64,000 bases of DNA from Hominenteromicrobium mulieris (lineage in GTDB: Bacteria > Bacillota > Clostridia > Oscillospirales > Acutalibacteraceae). Positions within the stretch are counted from its first letter, which is position 1; every line of letters begins with the position of its first letter. Under the pieces are notes generated by a model. The model was not told the DNA's origin. It saw nothing but the letters and a program-made list of their open reading frames with translations, and made no database searches. The stretch lies in assembly GCF_020687165.1 (NCBI RefSeq), contig NZ_JAJEQC010000012.1. One strand, written 5' to 3'. Shown here piece by piece: positions 40,735 through 49,834 of this stretch. Made by a program: the position numbers and the translations under genes.

Positions 40735-41415
40735 TCAGTCGTGGATTTCGGCGACCTCACCGGCCTTTTTATAGATGTGGTTCGCGGGCACGAAGCCGCG
40801 CACCATGGAAAGCGGATAGACGCGTGCGTTTTTGCCGACGACCGTGCCGGGATTCAAAACGCTGCCGCAGCCGATTTCGGCGTGGTCGCCCAGCATGGCG
40901 CCGAATTTGCGCATGCCGGTCTCTACGCGTTCGCCGTCCTTTAAGACGGTGACGTTCGAGTGATCCTGCTTTAAGTTCGACGTGACGGCACCCGCGCCGG
41001 TGTGGGCCTTATGACCCATGACGGAATCGCCGATGTAGTTATAGTGCGGGGCCTGCGCGCCGTCGAACAGGATGGCGTTTTTCACCTCGGTGGAATTGCC
41101 GACGACGCAGCCTGCGCCGATGAGCGCGTTGCCGCGGATAAATGCGCCGGGGCGCACCTCGGTCTCCGGCCCGATGATAGTGGGGCCTGCAATGTAGACG
41201 TTTGGGTAAAGCTTGGCGCTTTTCGCGACCCACACGTCTTCACCGCGCTGCTCGTATTCTTCGGGCGGAAGTGTTTTGCCGAGCGCTTTAATGAACTCGC
41301 CGATCTTCGGCAGCGCCTCCCACGGGTAGGTGCAGGCTTCAAGCAGCGGGCGCGCTGCGGTGTAGCTGAGATCGTATAAGGCGCGGACGGTCAATTCTTC
41401 ATGTTTTACGTTCAT
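40735..41415 (-). CDS. Left-handed beta-helix UDP-GlcNAc pyrophosphorylase-like protein
   Basis: A 226-residue protein made mostly of hexapeptide repeats (VYIAGPTIIGPETEVRPGAF, then NALIGAGCVVGNSTEVKNAI), the left-handed beta-helix of GlmU-type acyltransferases. It lacks the GlmU nucleotidyltransferase domain; a short helical N terminus (about 1-60) replaces it. It is probably an acyl or nucleotidyl-sugar enzyme. ATG 41415 is chosen over 41421 because GAAAGGAA is seven bases from the former and one from the latter. It lies 27 bases before the FHA-SEDS gene, which hints at a wall-precursor role. Confidence 0.8.
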   Translation of the reverse strand: MNVKHEELTVRALYDLSYTAARPLLEACTYPWEALPKIGEFIKALGKTLPPEEYEQRGEDVWVAKSAKLYPNVYIAGPTIIGPETEVRPGAFIRGNALIGAGCVVGNSTEVKNAILFDGAQAPHYNYIGDSVMGHKAHTGAGAVTSNLKQDHSNVTVLKDGERVETGMRKFGAMLGDHAEIGCGSVLNPGTVVGKNARVYPLSMVRGFVPANHIYKKAGEVAEIHD

Positions 41416-41512
41416 ATTCATGTTCCTTTCTTGACTCAATCGTACTGAAATTCCGACTCTGCGGAACGGACTTGCGACTTTCCCATAAAACCCATTTTAT
41501 ATAGTATAATAC

Positions 41513-41547
41513 AACTCCCCGCACATTTCCAGTCTGTGCGGGGAGAA
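41513..41547 (-). terminator. Terminator of the nucleoside phosphorylase gene
   Basis: On the minus strand CTCCCCGCACA pairs perfectly with TGTGCGGGGAG around a 12-base loop, followed by TTGTATTATA. Confidence 0.8.
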
Positions 41548-41575
41548 TTCAGGTTTTCTTAACTTTTTTGTATGT

Positions 41576-42337
41576 TTACAGGTGCTCTAAGGTGCGGATG
41601 GCGGCTTCCATGTAGATCTCGCCGGCATCCGTGCCGAGCTTATTTAAGTTGCGGGCGTCCCATTTTTCGCCGGAAAGGGAATCTGCCGCCCACATGAACT
41701 GGGCGAATTTGACGTTTCGGAACGCCGCGACGGTCGCCATGGCGGCGCACTCCATCTCGACGACGGAGCAGCCTTGCTTTAAACGCTTTTCAACCTTGCC
41801 GCGCGTCTCACGAAAGAATGCGTCGGTCGTCCACGTTTTCACGCGGGCATAGGGGGCGTCCATGTCTTCGAGCGCTTGGCAGACGGCATCTACACAGGCA
41901 GGCTCGAGTACGGCTTCCTCGGCGGGCGGGGCGTAGTGGTAGCTTGTGCCCTCATCACGCACGGCGGCGTAGGGTACCAGAATGTGCCCGGCGGTGATGG
42001 CGTGATCGAGTGCACCGCAGGAGCCGAGCATCAAAAACTTTTTCACGCCGTGAGGGATCATCTCTTCCATGATGCCGCAGGCAGACGGCGCGCCGACGCG
42101 CATGCACATCAGCGCAAACGCGGTGCCGTTCGGCGCAGTGCAGCGATAGACCGGTTCTCCACCGTTGCAGTCCTGATATTGTATGATGACTTCACCGTGA
42201 AATTCCGCCGCGTATTTCTCCGTAAGCGGGCGGGAGAACACGCCGATGAGTGCCTCCGGCATATTTTCCATCGGGTGATAGAATTCGCTCGGCTCAATGA
42301 CGGCTGTTTTCTCCGGGTCAAAATCTGTGTGGATCAT
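41576..42337 (-). CDS. Nucleoside phosphorylase (PNP/UDP family)
   Basis: A 253-residue phosphorylase of the uridine/purine nucleoside family, which splits nucleosides with phosphate. LGSCGALDHAITAGHILVP (about 96) is the phosphate/ribose site region, and VVEMECAAMATVAAF (about 196) carries the Glu-Met-Glu-like signature (MEC) that binds ribose. Whether uridine or a purine is the substrate cannot be settled. ATG 42337 follows GGAGGGAA. It has its own promoter and terminator. Confidence 0.86.
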   Translation of the reverse strand: MIHTDFDPEKTAVIEPSEFYHPMENMPEALIGVFSRPLTEKYAAEFHGEVIIQYQDCNGGEPVYRCTAPNGTAFALMCMRVGAPSACGIMEEMIPHGVKKFLMLGSCGALDHAITAGHILVPYAAVRDEGTSYHYAPPAEEAVLEPACVDAVCQALEDMDAPYARVKTWTTDAFFRETRGKVEKRLKQGCSVVEMECAAMATVAAFRNVKFAQFMWAADSLSGEKWDARNLNKLGTDAGEIYMEAAIRTLEHL

Positions 42338-42378
42338 GGAATTCCCTCCTTCGTTTTCGCAAACGGCAAATTTTATCC

Positions 42379-42406
42379 ATTATACCACGGGGGAGATTTT
42401 TGTCAA
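42379..42406 (-). promoter_or_regulatory. SigmaA promoter of the nucleoside phosphorylase gene
   Basis: On the minus strand TTGACA (42406-42401), 16-base spacer, TATAAT (42384-42379). Confidence 0.85.
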
Positions 42407-42444
42407 GCAAAGGCTTAAATTTACCAAAATATTTTATAATTATA

Positions 42445-42473
42445 TTGAAAAGTTGTGCGAGATACGTTATAAT
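42445..42473 (+). promoter_or_regulatory. SigmaA promoter of the ABC exporter pair
   Basis: TTGAAA (42445-42450), 17-base spacer, TATAAT (42468-42473). Confidence 0.85.
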
Positions 42474-42492
42474 AGTTGCAAATACAACTATT
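42471..42492 (+). promoter_or_regulatory. MarR-like palindromic operator
   Basis: AATAGTTG (42471-42478), 6-base spacer, CAACTATT (42485-42492): perfect 8-bp arms overlapping the end of the -10 and the transcription start. The TAGTTG...CAACTA form is characteristic of MarR-family sites. No MarR gene is coded beside it. Confidence 0.7.
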
Positions 42493-42524
42493 GAGAGCTT
42501 CTTAGGGGAAAGAGGGCATGTAAT

Positions 42525-44258
42525 TTGAAAAGACTGGCGGTGTATTTAAAACCGTTTTTGCCGCGTATGGGCATGGGCATCAGCTTTAAGGCGGTCGGTA
42601 CGCTTGTGGAGCTCGCGATTCCGTGGATTTTGTCGTATATCATTGACGATCTGATCCCGCTGAAAGAGATTCGCCTGGTATGTCTGTGGGGCGGGCTGAT
42701 GATTGTGTGCTCGCTTATTGCGTGGGGCGGCAACATCACGGCGAACCGCATGGCGTCCGCTGTGGCGCGCGACTGCACGCGGCAGATCCGGCATGACCTG
42801 TTCCAAAAGATCTCGTATCTTTCGGAAAGCAGGGTCGATGCGTTCACAATTCCGTCGCTTATTTCGCGTATGACGAGCGATACATACGTTTTGCACCAGA
42901 CGGTCGGCATGATTCAGCGCATCGGCATCCGTGCACCGCTGCTGCTTTTTGGCGGCATCATCGTATCGCTGACGATGGATCCGATGCTGACGCTCATTAT
43001 GGTGGCGTCCTTGCCCATTGTGGGCGTAATTGTGTTTTACGTCTCGCGAAAAGGTGCGAAGCTTTTTAAGATTGTGCAGAAGGCTTCCGATTCCATGCTG
43101 CGCGTGGTGCGTGAAAACGCCGTGGGCGTGCGCGTCATCAAGGCGCTTTCCAAATCGGACTATGAGCGTGCGCGGTTTAAGAAGGTGAACGACGACCTCA
43201 CCGAAAAGGAGCGCACGGCAGAGAGCACCATGGCGCTCATCAACCCGGTGATGAGCCTTTTGCTGAACCTCGGCATTGTAGCGGTCATCACGGTGGGCGC
43301 GGTGCGCGTAAACAACGGCACCTCCGAGATCGGCAAGATCATCGCGTTTATGAATTTATACACCATCGTTTTGAACGCTTTGATGGCGATTAACCGCATT
43401 TTCATGATGCTTTCACGCGCATCGGCTTCCTCTGCGCGTGTATTGGAGGTGCTGGACACGCCGGTGGAGCTTTTCGAGACTGAGCCGCACTTCAGCTTTT
43501 TGCCGAAGGACGCGCCGCACGTGGAGTTTGACCACGTGACGTTCCGCTATGCGCGCGGCAGCTTTGCGGTGCGGAACATCGATTTTGCGTTAAAGCGCGG
43601 CGAGACGCTCGGCATCATCGGCGCGACAGGCGCGGGTAAATCGACGATTATTCGTTTACTCATGCGTTACTACGACGTTTCGGAGGGCTCCGTGAAAATA
43701 GACGGCGTGGATATCCGCGACTACGCGACGTCCGATTTACGCGCGAAGTTCGGCGTGGTATTCCAAAACGACACGCTATTTAAGGACACGATACGCGAGA
43801 ATATCCGCTTAGGGCGAAACCTGACGGACGAGCAGCTTTTGGAAGCGGCACGCCGTGCACAGGCGCTGGAATTTATTGAAGAACAGGGAGGCCTGGACGC
43901 GCCGGTCGCCATTAAGGGCGCGAACCTTTCGGGTGGGCAGAAACAGAGACTGTTGCTTGCGCGCGCGTTGGCGGGCGACCCGGACATTTTGCTGTTGGAC
44001 GACTCCTCGAGCGCACTCGATTACAGGACGGACGCGAAGCTGCGTGAAGAAATTCGCCTGCATTGTGCGGACGCGACAAAGATCATCATTGCGCAGCGCA
44101 TCAGCTCCATCATGCATGCGGAAAAAATCATGGTGCTCGAAAACGGCAATGTCATCGGCATGGGTACGCACGAAGAATTGATGGAGACCTGTCCGCTTTA
44201 CCGCGAGATCGGGGAGTCGCAGATCGGCGAGGGACTCGCAAAGGAGGTGCGTGCATGA
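42525..44258 (+). CDS. ABC exporter half-transporter, subunit 1 (degenerate catalytic site)
   Basis: A 577-residue half-exporter with a six-span membrane domain (about 1-320) and an ATPase domain (about 335-577): Walker A GATGAGKST (about 366), signature LSGGQKQRL (about 472), and Walker B ILLLDDSSSALD (about 492), where Asp replaces the catalytic Glu. That substitution is typical of the degenerate partner in heterodimeric exporters. The start is TTG 42525; the ATG six bases earlier runs into a stop. It overlaps the second gene by four bases. Confidence 0.92.
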   Translation: MKRLAVYLKPFLPRMGMGISFKAVGTLVELAIPWILSYIIDDLIPLKEIRLVCLWGGLMIVCSLIAWGGNITANRMASAVARDCTRQIRHDLFQKISYLSESRVDAFTIPSLISRMTSDTYVLHQTVGMIQRIGIRAPLLLFGGIIVSLTMDPMLTLIMVASLPIVGVIVFYVSRKGAKLFKIVQKASDSMLRVVRENAVGVRVIKALSKSDYERARFKKVNDDLTEKERTAESTMALINPVMSLLLNLGIVAVITVGAVRVNNGTSEIGKIIAFMNLYTIVLNALMAINRIFMMLSRASASSARVLEVLDTPVELFETEPHFSFLPKDAPHVEFDHVTFRYARGSFAVRNIDFALKRGETLGIIGATGAGKSTIIRLLMRYYDVSEGSVKIDGVDIRDYATSDLRAKFGVVFQNDTLFKDTIRENIRLGRNLTDEQLLEAARRAQALEFIEEQGGLDAPVAIKGANLSGGQKQRLLLARALAGDPDILLLDDSSSALDYRTDAKLREEIRLHCADATKIIIAQRISSIMHAEKIMVLENGNVIGMGTHEELMETCPLYREIGESQIGEGLAKEVRA

Positions 44259-46039
44259 AAAAGCCGGAAACCGTGCAAACGGAAAAACACGAAAAGCCCA
44301 AAATGAAAAAAAAGGCGGTGCTGTCGCGCCTTTTGCCGTATTTGATGCGCTACAAATTTTTGATGCTCGGGGCGATTTTACTGACGGTCGGCGGCAATTT
44401 GCTGTCACTGGCGGGACCGTACATTTCGGGTCTTGCGGTGGATGCGATGGAGCTCGGCCGCGGCAAAGTCAATTTTGAAAAGGTGGGCTGCTACGGCGTT
44501 CTGATGGTTGTGATGTACGCGATATCCGCAGCACTTTCGTATGCGCTGACGCGCCTTATGATTGTCATCAGCCGCCGCGTGGTGAACACGATGCGGCACG
44601 ATGTGTTCCAAAAGCTGAGCGAGCTGCCGGTCGGATACTTCGATACACACCAGACGGGCGACATTTTGAGCCGTATTTCGTATGACATCGACACCATCAA
44701 CACCTCGCTTACGAATGATATGGTGCAGGTGTTCGCGAGCGCCGTCACGGTCATCGGCGCGCTCATCATGATGCTTTCCATTTCGCCGACGCTTGTGTTG
44801 GTGTTTGTTTTCACTGTGCCGCTTTCGATGTTCATGACGAAGAAGATCACGGGCTTTACGCGGCCACTGTTCCGCAAGCGCTCTGCAAAGCTGGGCGAGC
44901 TGAACGGCTTTGTGGAGGAAATGATCAGCGGGCAGAAAACGCTGCGCGCGTATAGCCAAGAAGAAAACACCATTAAGAAGCTCGATAAACAGAACGACGA
45001 GACCGTGGACGCGTACTACCGCGCCGATTATTACGGCAGCATGGTGGGACCCTCCGTCAACTTCGTCAACAACCTTTCGCTTTCACTCGTCAGCTTTTTC
45101 GGCGCACTGCTGTTTTTGGGCGGGTCAATCTCTATCGGCAACATTTCGAGCTTTGTACTGTACTCCCGCAAGTTCAGCGGGCCGATCAACGAAATCGCGA
45201 ACATCATCGGCGAATTGCAGTCGGCGTTTTCGGCGGCGGAGCGCGTGTTCCGCTTACTGGATGAAGAGCCCGAGGTCGCGGACAGTCCGAATGCCGAAGG
45301 CCTTACCGAAGCTGAGGGTGACGTAGACCTTTCGCACGTGAACTTCGGCTACACAAAGGACAGACAGATCATCAAAGATCTCTCGCTGCATGTGCCGAAG
45401 GGCGCGCTTGTGGCCATTGTGGGCCCGACGGGCGCGGGCAAAACGACCATCATCAATTTGCTGATGCGCTTTTACGATGTGGACAGCGGAGAGATTACGC
45501 TTGACCATAAGCCGATCAAAGACCTGACGCGCCGCAGTTTGCGCCTCAATTACTCCATGGTCTTGCAGGACACATGGCTTTTTACGGGCACGGTGTATGA
45601 AAACATCGCCTACGGCAGCGAAAAGGCGACGCGCGAAGACGTGGAGCGCGTGTGCAAGGCGTGCGGCATCCATGACTACATCAGGACGCTGCCGGCCGGT
45701 TACGAAACGGTGCTCGAGGACGACGGCGCGAATATCTCAAAGGGACAAAAGCAGCTGATGACCATTGCACGCGCGATGCTGCTGGAGTCGTCCCTGCTCA
45801 TTCTGGACGAGGCGACCTCAAACGTCGATACGCGCACGGAGCTGCGCATACAAAAGGCCATGCGTACGCTGATGGCGGACAAGACCTGCTTTGTCATTGC
45901 GCACCGCTTATCGACCATTCGCAACGCGGATATGATCTTAGTCGTGCGCGACGGCGAGATTGTGGAGCGCGGCACGCATGAAAGCTTGATGCAGGGCGAC
46001 ACATTCTACCGACATTTGTATAACGCACAGTTCGCGTAA
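44255..46039 (+). CDS. ABC exporter half-transporter, subunit 2 (canonical site)
   Basis: A 594-residue half-exporter with a charged N terminus, six spans (about 30-335) and an ATPase domain: Walker A GPTGAGKTT (about 391), a divergent signature SKGQKQLM (about 493) and the canonical Walker B LLILDEATSNVD (about 512) with Glu. Such a pair (TM287/288, LmrCD or YheIH type) exports drugs, peptides or lipids with one working ATP site. ATG 44255 overlaps the stop of subunit 1 (ATGA) and follows AAAGGAGG, so the two are made together. Confidence 0.92.
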   Translation: MKKPETVQTEKHEKPKMKKKAVLSRLLPYLMRYKFLMLGAILLTVGGNLLSLAGPYISGLAVDAMELGRGKVNFEKVGCYGVLMVVMYAISAALSYALTRLMIVISRRVVNTMRHDVFQKLSELPVGYFDTHQTGDILSRISYDIDTINTSLTNDMVQVFASAVTVIGALIMMLSISPTLVLVFVFTVPLSMFMTKKITGFTRPLFRKRSAKLGELNGFVEEMISGQKTLRAYSQEENTIKKLDKQNDETVDAYYRADYYGSMVGPSVNFVNNLSLSLVSFFGALLFLGGSISIGNISSFVLYSRKFSGPINEIANIIGELQSAFSAAERVFRLLDEEPEVADSPNAEGLTEAEGDVDLSHVNFGYTKDRQIIKDLSLHVPKGALVAIVGPTGAGKTTIINLLMRFYDVDSGEITLDHKPIKDLTRRSLRLNYSMVLQDTWLFTGTVYENIAYGSEKATREDVERVCKACGIHDYIRTLPAGYETVLEDDGANISKGQKQLMTIARAMLLESSLLILDEATSNVDTRTELRIQKAMRTLMADKTCFVIAHRLSTIRNADMILVVRDGEIVERGTHESLMQGDTFYRHLYNAQFA

Positions 46040-46185
46040 AAACGCAGAAACGGGGACTGTTATGAGACGTATACGGAGAACATTGCCCCACGCGGCGTGG
46101 ATGTGAAAGAAATTCAGGCTGCAAAGGCGCGTGAAACGTGAAATGCGGACCCAAAAATTTTAAGAAAATACTAAGTTGAAACCGC

Positions 46186-46214
46186 TTGAAAAAATTCATT
46201 TTCGGTCTTATAAT
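46186..46214 (+). promoter_or_regulatory. SigmaA promoter of ltaS
   Basis: TTGAAA (46186-46191), 17-base spacer, TATAAT (46209-46214). Confidence 0.82.
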
Positions 46215-46260
46215 CATGCTGAATACGCAGTTCTGAGAAACTGCGAGCAGGAGACCGGGG

Positions 46261-48252
46261 GTGGAGGACATCAGGCGGTTTTTACATACGCTGTGCGGAT
46301 TGTTTGAAAAGGGAACGCGCATTCGGGGTATTTTGGGGTGCTTTCTCGGCGGATTATTTTTGAATATCGTCATAGAACTGATGGACAGGCAGAGTCTTTC
46401 CGCTGTTTTGGTGCTGCTCGAATCGCATCCGCTGGCATTTTTGGAAAACGTGCTGATTTTGACGTTTTCCCTTTCGCTGTGCCTGTTTTCCAAGCGACGG
46501 TGGTTTTTCGGCATTTTGATCGGCACGGTGTGGCTTGGACTTGGCATTGCGAATTTATATGTGCTCAGCTACCGCGTTTCGCCGCTTTCCGCCATTGATT
46601 TTGCGATTTTGCAGCTCGATTGGTCGTTTATCGGCATTTACATGAGCGTACCGGCATTTATTTTGCTTGTTATTGCGGTGATTTTGCTGCTTGCGGGGCT
46701 TGTGATGCTTTTTAAAAAGTGCCCGAAAAGCCCGGTGCACCGGCTCTTTAACACGGCGGTGAGCGTGATACTCCTTTGCGCGTGCATTGTCATTCCGTAT
46801 CTGCCGACGTCCTTAGGCTTCGGTGAGAATACATATACGGATGTTATCCGTTTGACAGAGAATTACGGCTTTACGTACACGTTTACGCGCAGTCTCGTTG
46901 ACACGGGTATCGACCGGCCGGAGGATTACTCCGCCCGCCGCGTGCGCGCCATTGCAGCGGAGGTGCTGCGCACAAAGGACAAAGCGCCCGAGGACGTGCC
47001 GAACATCATCTTTTTGCAGCTGGAGTCGTTTTTCGACGTGAACCGCTTAAAAGACGTGACGTTCTCCGAAAACCCAGTGCCGTATTTTGAAGAGCTGAAG
47101 GAGACATGCCCCAGCGGGTATTTCACCGCGCCGTCCGTCGGCGCGGGCACGGCGAACACGGAATTTGAGGTCATCACGCAGATGAATGTGCAGGACTTCG
47201 GCACGGGCGAATATCCGTACAAGACGATTTTGCAGGAAACGCCGTGCGAGTCCATCGCGTATGACTTAAAAAAACTTGGGCTCGCGTCGCACGTCATTCA
47301 CAATAACACGGCGACGTTCTATGACCGCAACATCGTGTTCCCGAAGCTCGGGTTCGATTCATTCACGACGCTTGAATACATGAACCACGTGGAGACAAAC
47401 GAAATCGGCTGGGCGAAGGATAAGATTCTGACAAAAGAGATTGTGCGGGCGCTTTCCGAAACGAAGGAACGCGACCTTATTTACACCATTTCGGTGCAGC
47501 CGCACGGCGCGTATCCGGAGGAGAGCGAGACGGCGGATATCAAAGTGCTTTCCGGCATAGAAGACCCCGCTTTGCGCGGACAAATGGAATATTACGCGAC
47601 GCAGATTCACGAGGTGGATGAATTTCTGCGCACGTTGACCGATGTGCTGACGACGTGGGAGGAGCCGACCGTTTTGGTGCTGTACGGCGACCACATGCCG
47701 TCGCTGGAGATCAGCAAGGATATGCTGGACCTTTCTGCGGGCGGCCTGTTTGAAACGGAGTACGTCATTTGGAGCAACTGCGGCGTGGGGGGCGCGGATA
47801 GAAACGTGAAGGCGTATCAGCTTTCGTCCCGTGTTTTGGAGCTTTTAGACATCAACGTAGGCACACTGACGAAATTCCACCAGTTAAACCCGTGGCGCGG
47901 TGCATACGAAACGGAGCTGCGCACGCTGCAATACGACATGCTGTACGGCGACCGTGTGGTGTACCACGGCGAGCAGCCGTTTGAGGAGACCGACATGCGC
48001 TTCGGCACGCGGGACATCACCGTGAACACGGCGTATGTGCAGAACGATATGCTGATGGTGCGCGGCAAAAATTTCACGCCGTACAGCGTGATTTACGTGG
48101 ACGGCAACGCGAAGGAGACGACGTTCCTGTCCGAATACGCCGTGACCTGTGCGGCGGACGACATAGAAAAAGGCGACCGTGTGACGGTGCGGCAGGTGGC
48201 GGAGGACGGCACGGAGCTTTCGGAAGCCATTGCCGACCCGTACGGGGATTAA
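46261..48252 (+). CDS. ltaS: LTA synthase family sulfatase-type transferase
   Basis: A 663-residue membrane protein that polymerises glycerol phosphate into lipoteichoic acid from phosphatidylglycerol. Five spans fill residues about 15-185, followed by an extracellular sulfatase-fold domain: the metal/nucleophile Thr in GAGTANTEFEV (about 297), a metal-binding Glu in FLQLESFFDVN (about 257), and LYGDHMPSLE (about 474). A beta-rich tail of about 100 residues (610-663) follows the fold. Start is GTG 46261 after AGGAG. It lies beside a Cys-rich U32-like gene; the lipid kinase at 6304 could recycle its diacylglycerol product. Confidence 0.9.
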   Translation: MEDIRRFLHTLCGLFEKGTRIRGILGCFLGGLFLNIVIELMDRQSLSAVLVLLESHPLAFLENVLILTFSLSLCLFSKRRWFFGILIGTVWLGLGIANLYVLSYRVSPLSAIDFAILQLDWSFIGIYMSVPAFILLVIAVILLLAGLVMLFKKCPKSPVHRLFNTAVSVILLCACIVIPYLPTSLGFGENTYTDVIRLTENYGFTYTFTRSLVDTGIDRPEDYSARRVRAIAAEVLRTKDKAPEDVPNIIFLQLESFFDVNRLKDVTFSENPVPYFEELKETCPSGYFTAPSVGAGTANTEFEVITQMNVQDFGTGEYPYKTILQETPCESIAYDLKKLGLASHVIHNNTATFYDRNIVFPKLGFDSFTTLEYMNHVETNEIGWAKDKILTKEIVRALSETKERDLIYTISVQPHGAYPEESETADIKVLSGIEDPALRGQMEYYATQIHEVDEFLRTLTDVLTTWEEPTVLVLYGDHMPSLEISKDMLDLSAGGLFETEYVIWSNCGVGGADRNVKAYQLSSRVLELLDINVGTLTKFHQLNPWRGAYETELRTLQYDMLYGDRVVYHGEQPFEETDMRFGTRDITVNTAYVQNDMLMVRGKNFTPYSVIYVDGNAKETTFLSEYAVTCAADDIEKGDRVTVRQVAEDGTELSEAIADPYGD

Positions 48253-48265
48253 ATCGGAGGGAAAC

Positions 48266-49159
48266 GTGACAGCGTACTATCATTTGCCCGGCTTATTTGA
48301 ATTTTTCGAGCTGTACAGTGTGTTTTTGCCGCTGTACGGAGCGCACAGAGAATATTTTTACGAGTGGTGCGAGATCGCGTCTGTTTACGGCGCGCCGGCG
48401 GACTGCCTTTGGGGCGGCGGACGCCTCGGCGACGGCGAGCACGACCCGCGCGCGGTACTCTCGCTCATGCAGGAATATAACATCTCCGCGCGGCTGACGT
48501 TCAGCAATTCTTTGTTGGAGGAAAAGCATTTATCTGACCCGAAGTGTAACACGCTGTGTAAGCTGTTTGCGGAGAGCGAAAGCCCGCAAAACGGCGTGAT
48601 CGTGCATTCCGATTTACTGTTAGACTATTTAAAAAAGACGTACCCGGGGTTGTATTTTGTTTCGTCTACGACGAAGGTGCTGACGGACTTTGAAGACTTT
48701 AAACGGGAGCTCGAACGCGAAGATTTTCGGTTTGTCGTGCCGGATTTTCGGCTGAATAAACAAGTTGAAAAGCTGAACGCGCTGCCGCAGGCGCTGAAGG
48801 ACAAGGCGGAGTTTCTCTGCAACGAGTGCTGCTCTTTCGGCTGCAAAGACCGCAAAGCGTGTTATGAAGCGGTGAGCCGCAAAAACCTCGGTATAGACGG
48901 CCCGGAGCACGTCTGCACCGTGCCGAATGCAAAGGAGGGCTACCGCTTTTCAAAGGCGATGGAGAACCCGGGTTTTATCGGTGTTGCAGATATACAGAAC
49001 GTATATCTGCCGATGGGCTTCACGAACTTTAAAATTGAGGGTAGGGGACTCGGCAGTGCGCTCATTTTGGAATTTCTGCTTTACTACATGACAAAGCCGG
49101 AATACCGGCTGCGCGTGCGGGAAGAAATATATTTAGACAACATGCTCGATCTGTTTTGA
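48266..49159 (+). CDS. Cys-rich protein with a peptidase U32-like C terminus
   Basis: A 297-residue protein that I cannot name firmly. Near its C terminus FTNFKIEGRGLG (about 251-262) matches the KIEGR hallmark of the U32 family, and a cysteine cluster CNECCSFGCKDRKAC (about 189-203) resembles the Fe-S ligands of U32 enzymes that hydroxylate or otherwise modify RNA. The usual U32 barrel motifs are otherwise weak. GTG 48266 has GGAGGG just upstream. It follows ltaS by 13 bases, so the two are probably co-transcribed, with no obvious functional link. Confidence 0.6.
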   Translation: MTAYYHLPGLFEFFELYSVFLPLYGAHREYFYEWCEIASVYGAPADCLWGGGRLGDGEHDPRAVLSLMQEYNISARLTFSNSLLEEKHLSDPKCNTLCKLFAESESPQNGVIVHSDLLLDYLKKTYPGLYFVSSTTKVLTDFEDFKRELEREDFRFVVPDFRLNKQVEKLNALPQALKDKAEFLCNECCSFGCKDRKACYEAVSRKNLGIDGPEHVCTVPNAKEGYRFSKAMENPGFIGVADIQNVYLPMGFTNFKIEGRGLGSALILEFLLYYMTKPEYRLRVREEIYLDNMLDLF

Positions 49160-49207
49160 AGAAAGCACGGTTTGCGGCAAATTTCGCTGCGGGCCGTTTC
49201 TTTTTCT
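49160..49207 (+). terminator. Terminator of the ltaS transcript
   Basis: CGGTTTGCGGC pairs with GCTGCGGGCCG (with G-U pairs) around AAATTTC, with GAAA/TTTC extending the stem, then TTTTTC. Confidence 0.75.
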
Positions 49208-49216
49208 CAGCTTCTG

Positions 49217-49225
49217 TGCTATAAT
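49217..49225 (+). promoter_or_regulatory. Extended -10 promoter of the folate operon
   Basis: TGC-TATAAT: an extended -10 (TG at 49217-49218, TATAAT 49220-49225). The -35 region is poor, which suits this promoter type. Confidence 0.7.
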
Positions 49226-49263
49226 GACGGAAACGAGAAACATGAGGGAAAGGGTGTTCATTT

Positions 49264-49824
49264 ATGGATCTGGAACGAATCGAAAAAGCGGTGCGGGAAA
49301 TTCTGCTGGCTGTTGGAGAAGACCCGGAGCGCGAGGGCCTGCAGGAAACGCCGAACCGTGTGGCACGCATGTATGCGGAGATTTTCTCGGGGTTAAAATC
49401 CGACCCGAAGCAGCATCTCAAAATTTTCCACGAAGAGGGCGAGCACGACGAGCTCGTTTTTGTGCGGGACATTCCGCTTTACTCCGTATGTGAGCACCAT
49501 TTGCTGCCGTTCATCGGCAAGTGCCATATTGCGTATATCCCGCGCGACGGCAAGATCATCGGGCTTTCCAAATTTGCCCGTATTGTCGATTGCTTTGCGC
49601 GGCGTCCGCAGGTGCAGGAGCGTCTGACGGCGCAGATTGCGGACTTTATCGAAGAAAACCTGAACCCGCGCGGCGTGGCGGTGTTCATTGAAGCGGAGCA
49701 CTTGTGCATGACGATGCGCGGCGCGCGTGCGGCGGGCGCTTTGACGCAGACCTCTGCCTTGCGCGGCTGCATGCGCACGGAAGCGAAGACCCGCAATGAG
49801 GTCATGCTGCTGCTCGCAAAGTAA
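49264..49824 (+). CDS. folE: GTP cyclohydrolase I
   Basis: A 186-residue cytoplasmic enzyme that opens GTP to dihydroneopterin triphosphate, the first step of folate synthesis. Motifs: PEREGLQETPNRVARMY (about 20-36), the zinc and active-site residues in YSVCEHHLLPFIGKCHI (Cys and His pair, about 75-91) and EAEHLCMTMRGARA with the second Cys (about 140-153), and TQTSALRG. All catalytic residues are present. First gene of folE-folP-folB-folK. Confidence 0.96.
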   Translation: MDLERIEKAVREILLAVGEDPEREGLQETPNRVARMYAEIFSGLKSDPKQHLKIFHEEGEHDELVFVRDIPLYSVCEHHLLPFIGKCHIAYIPRDGKIIGLSKFARIVDCFARRPQVQERLTAQIADFIEENLNPRGVAVFIEAEHLCMTMRGARAAGALTQTSALRGCMRTEAKTRNEVMLLLAK

Positions 49825-49834
49825 GGAGACCGAT

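Noticed and set aside
41430..41512. Promoter of the beta-helix/FHA-SEDS/PBP operon
   Set aside because: Several A/T-rich hexamers on the minus strand resemble -10 elements, but none has a -35 at 16-18 bases, so no site is annotated.
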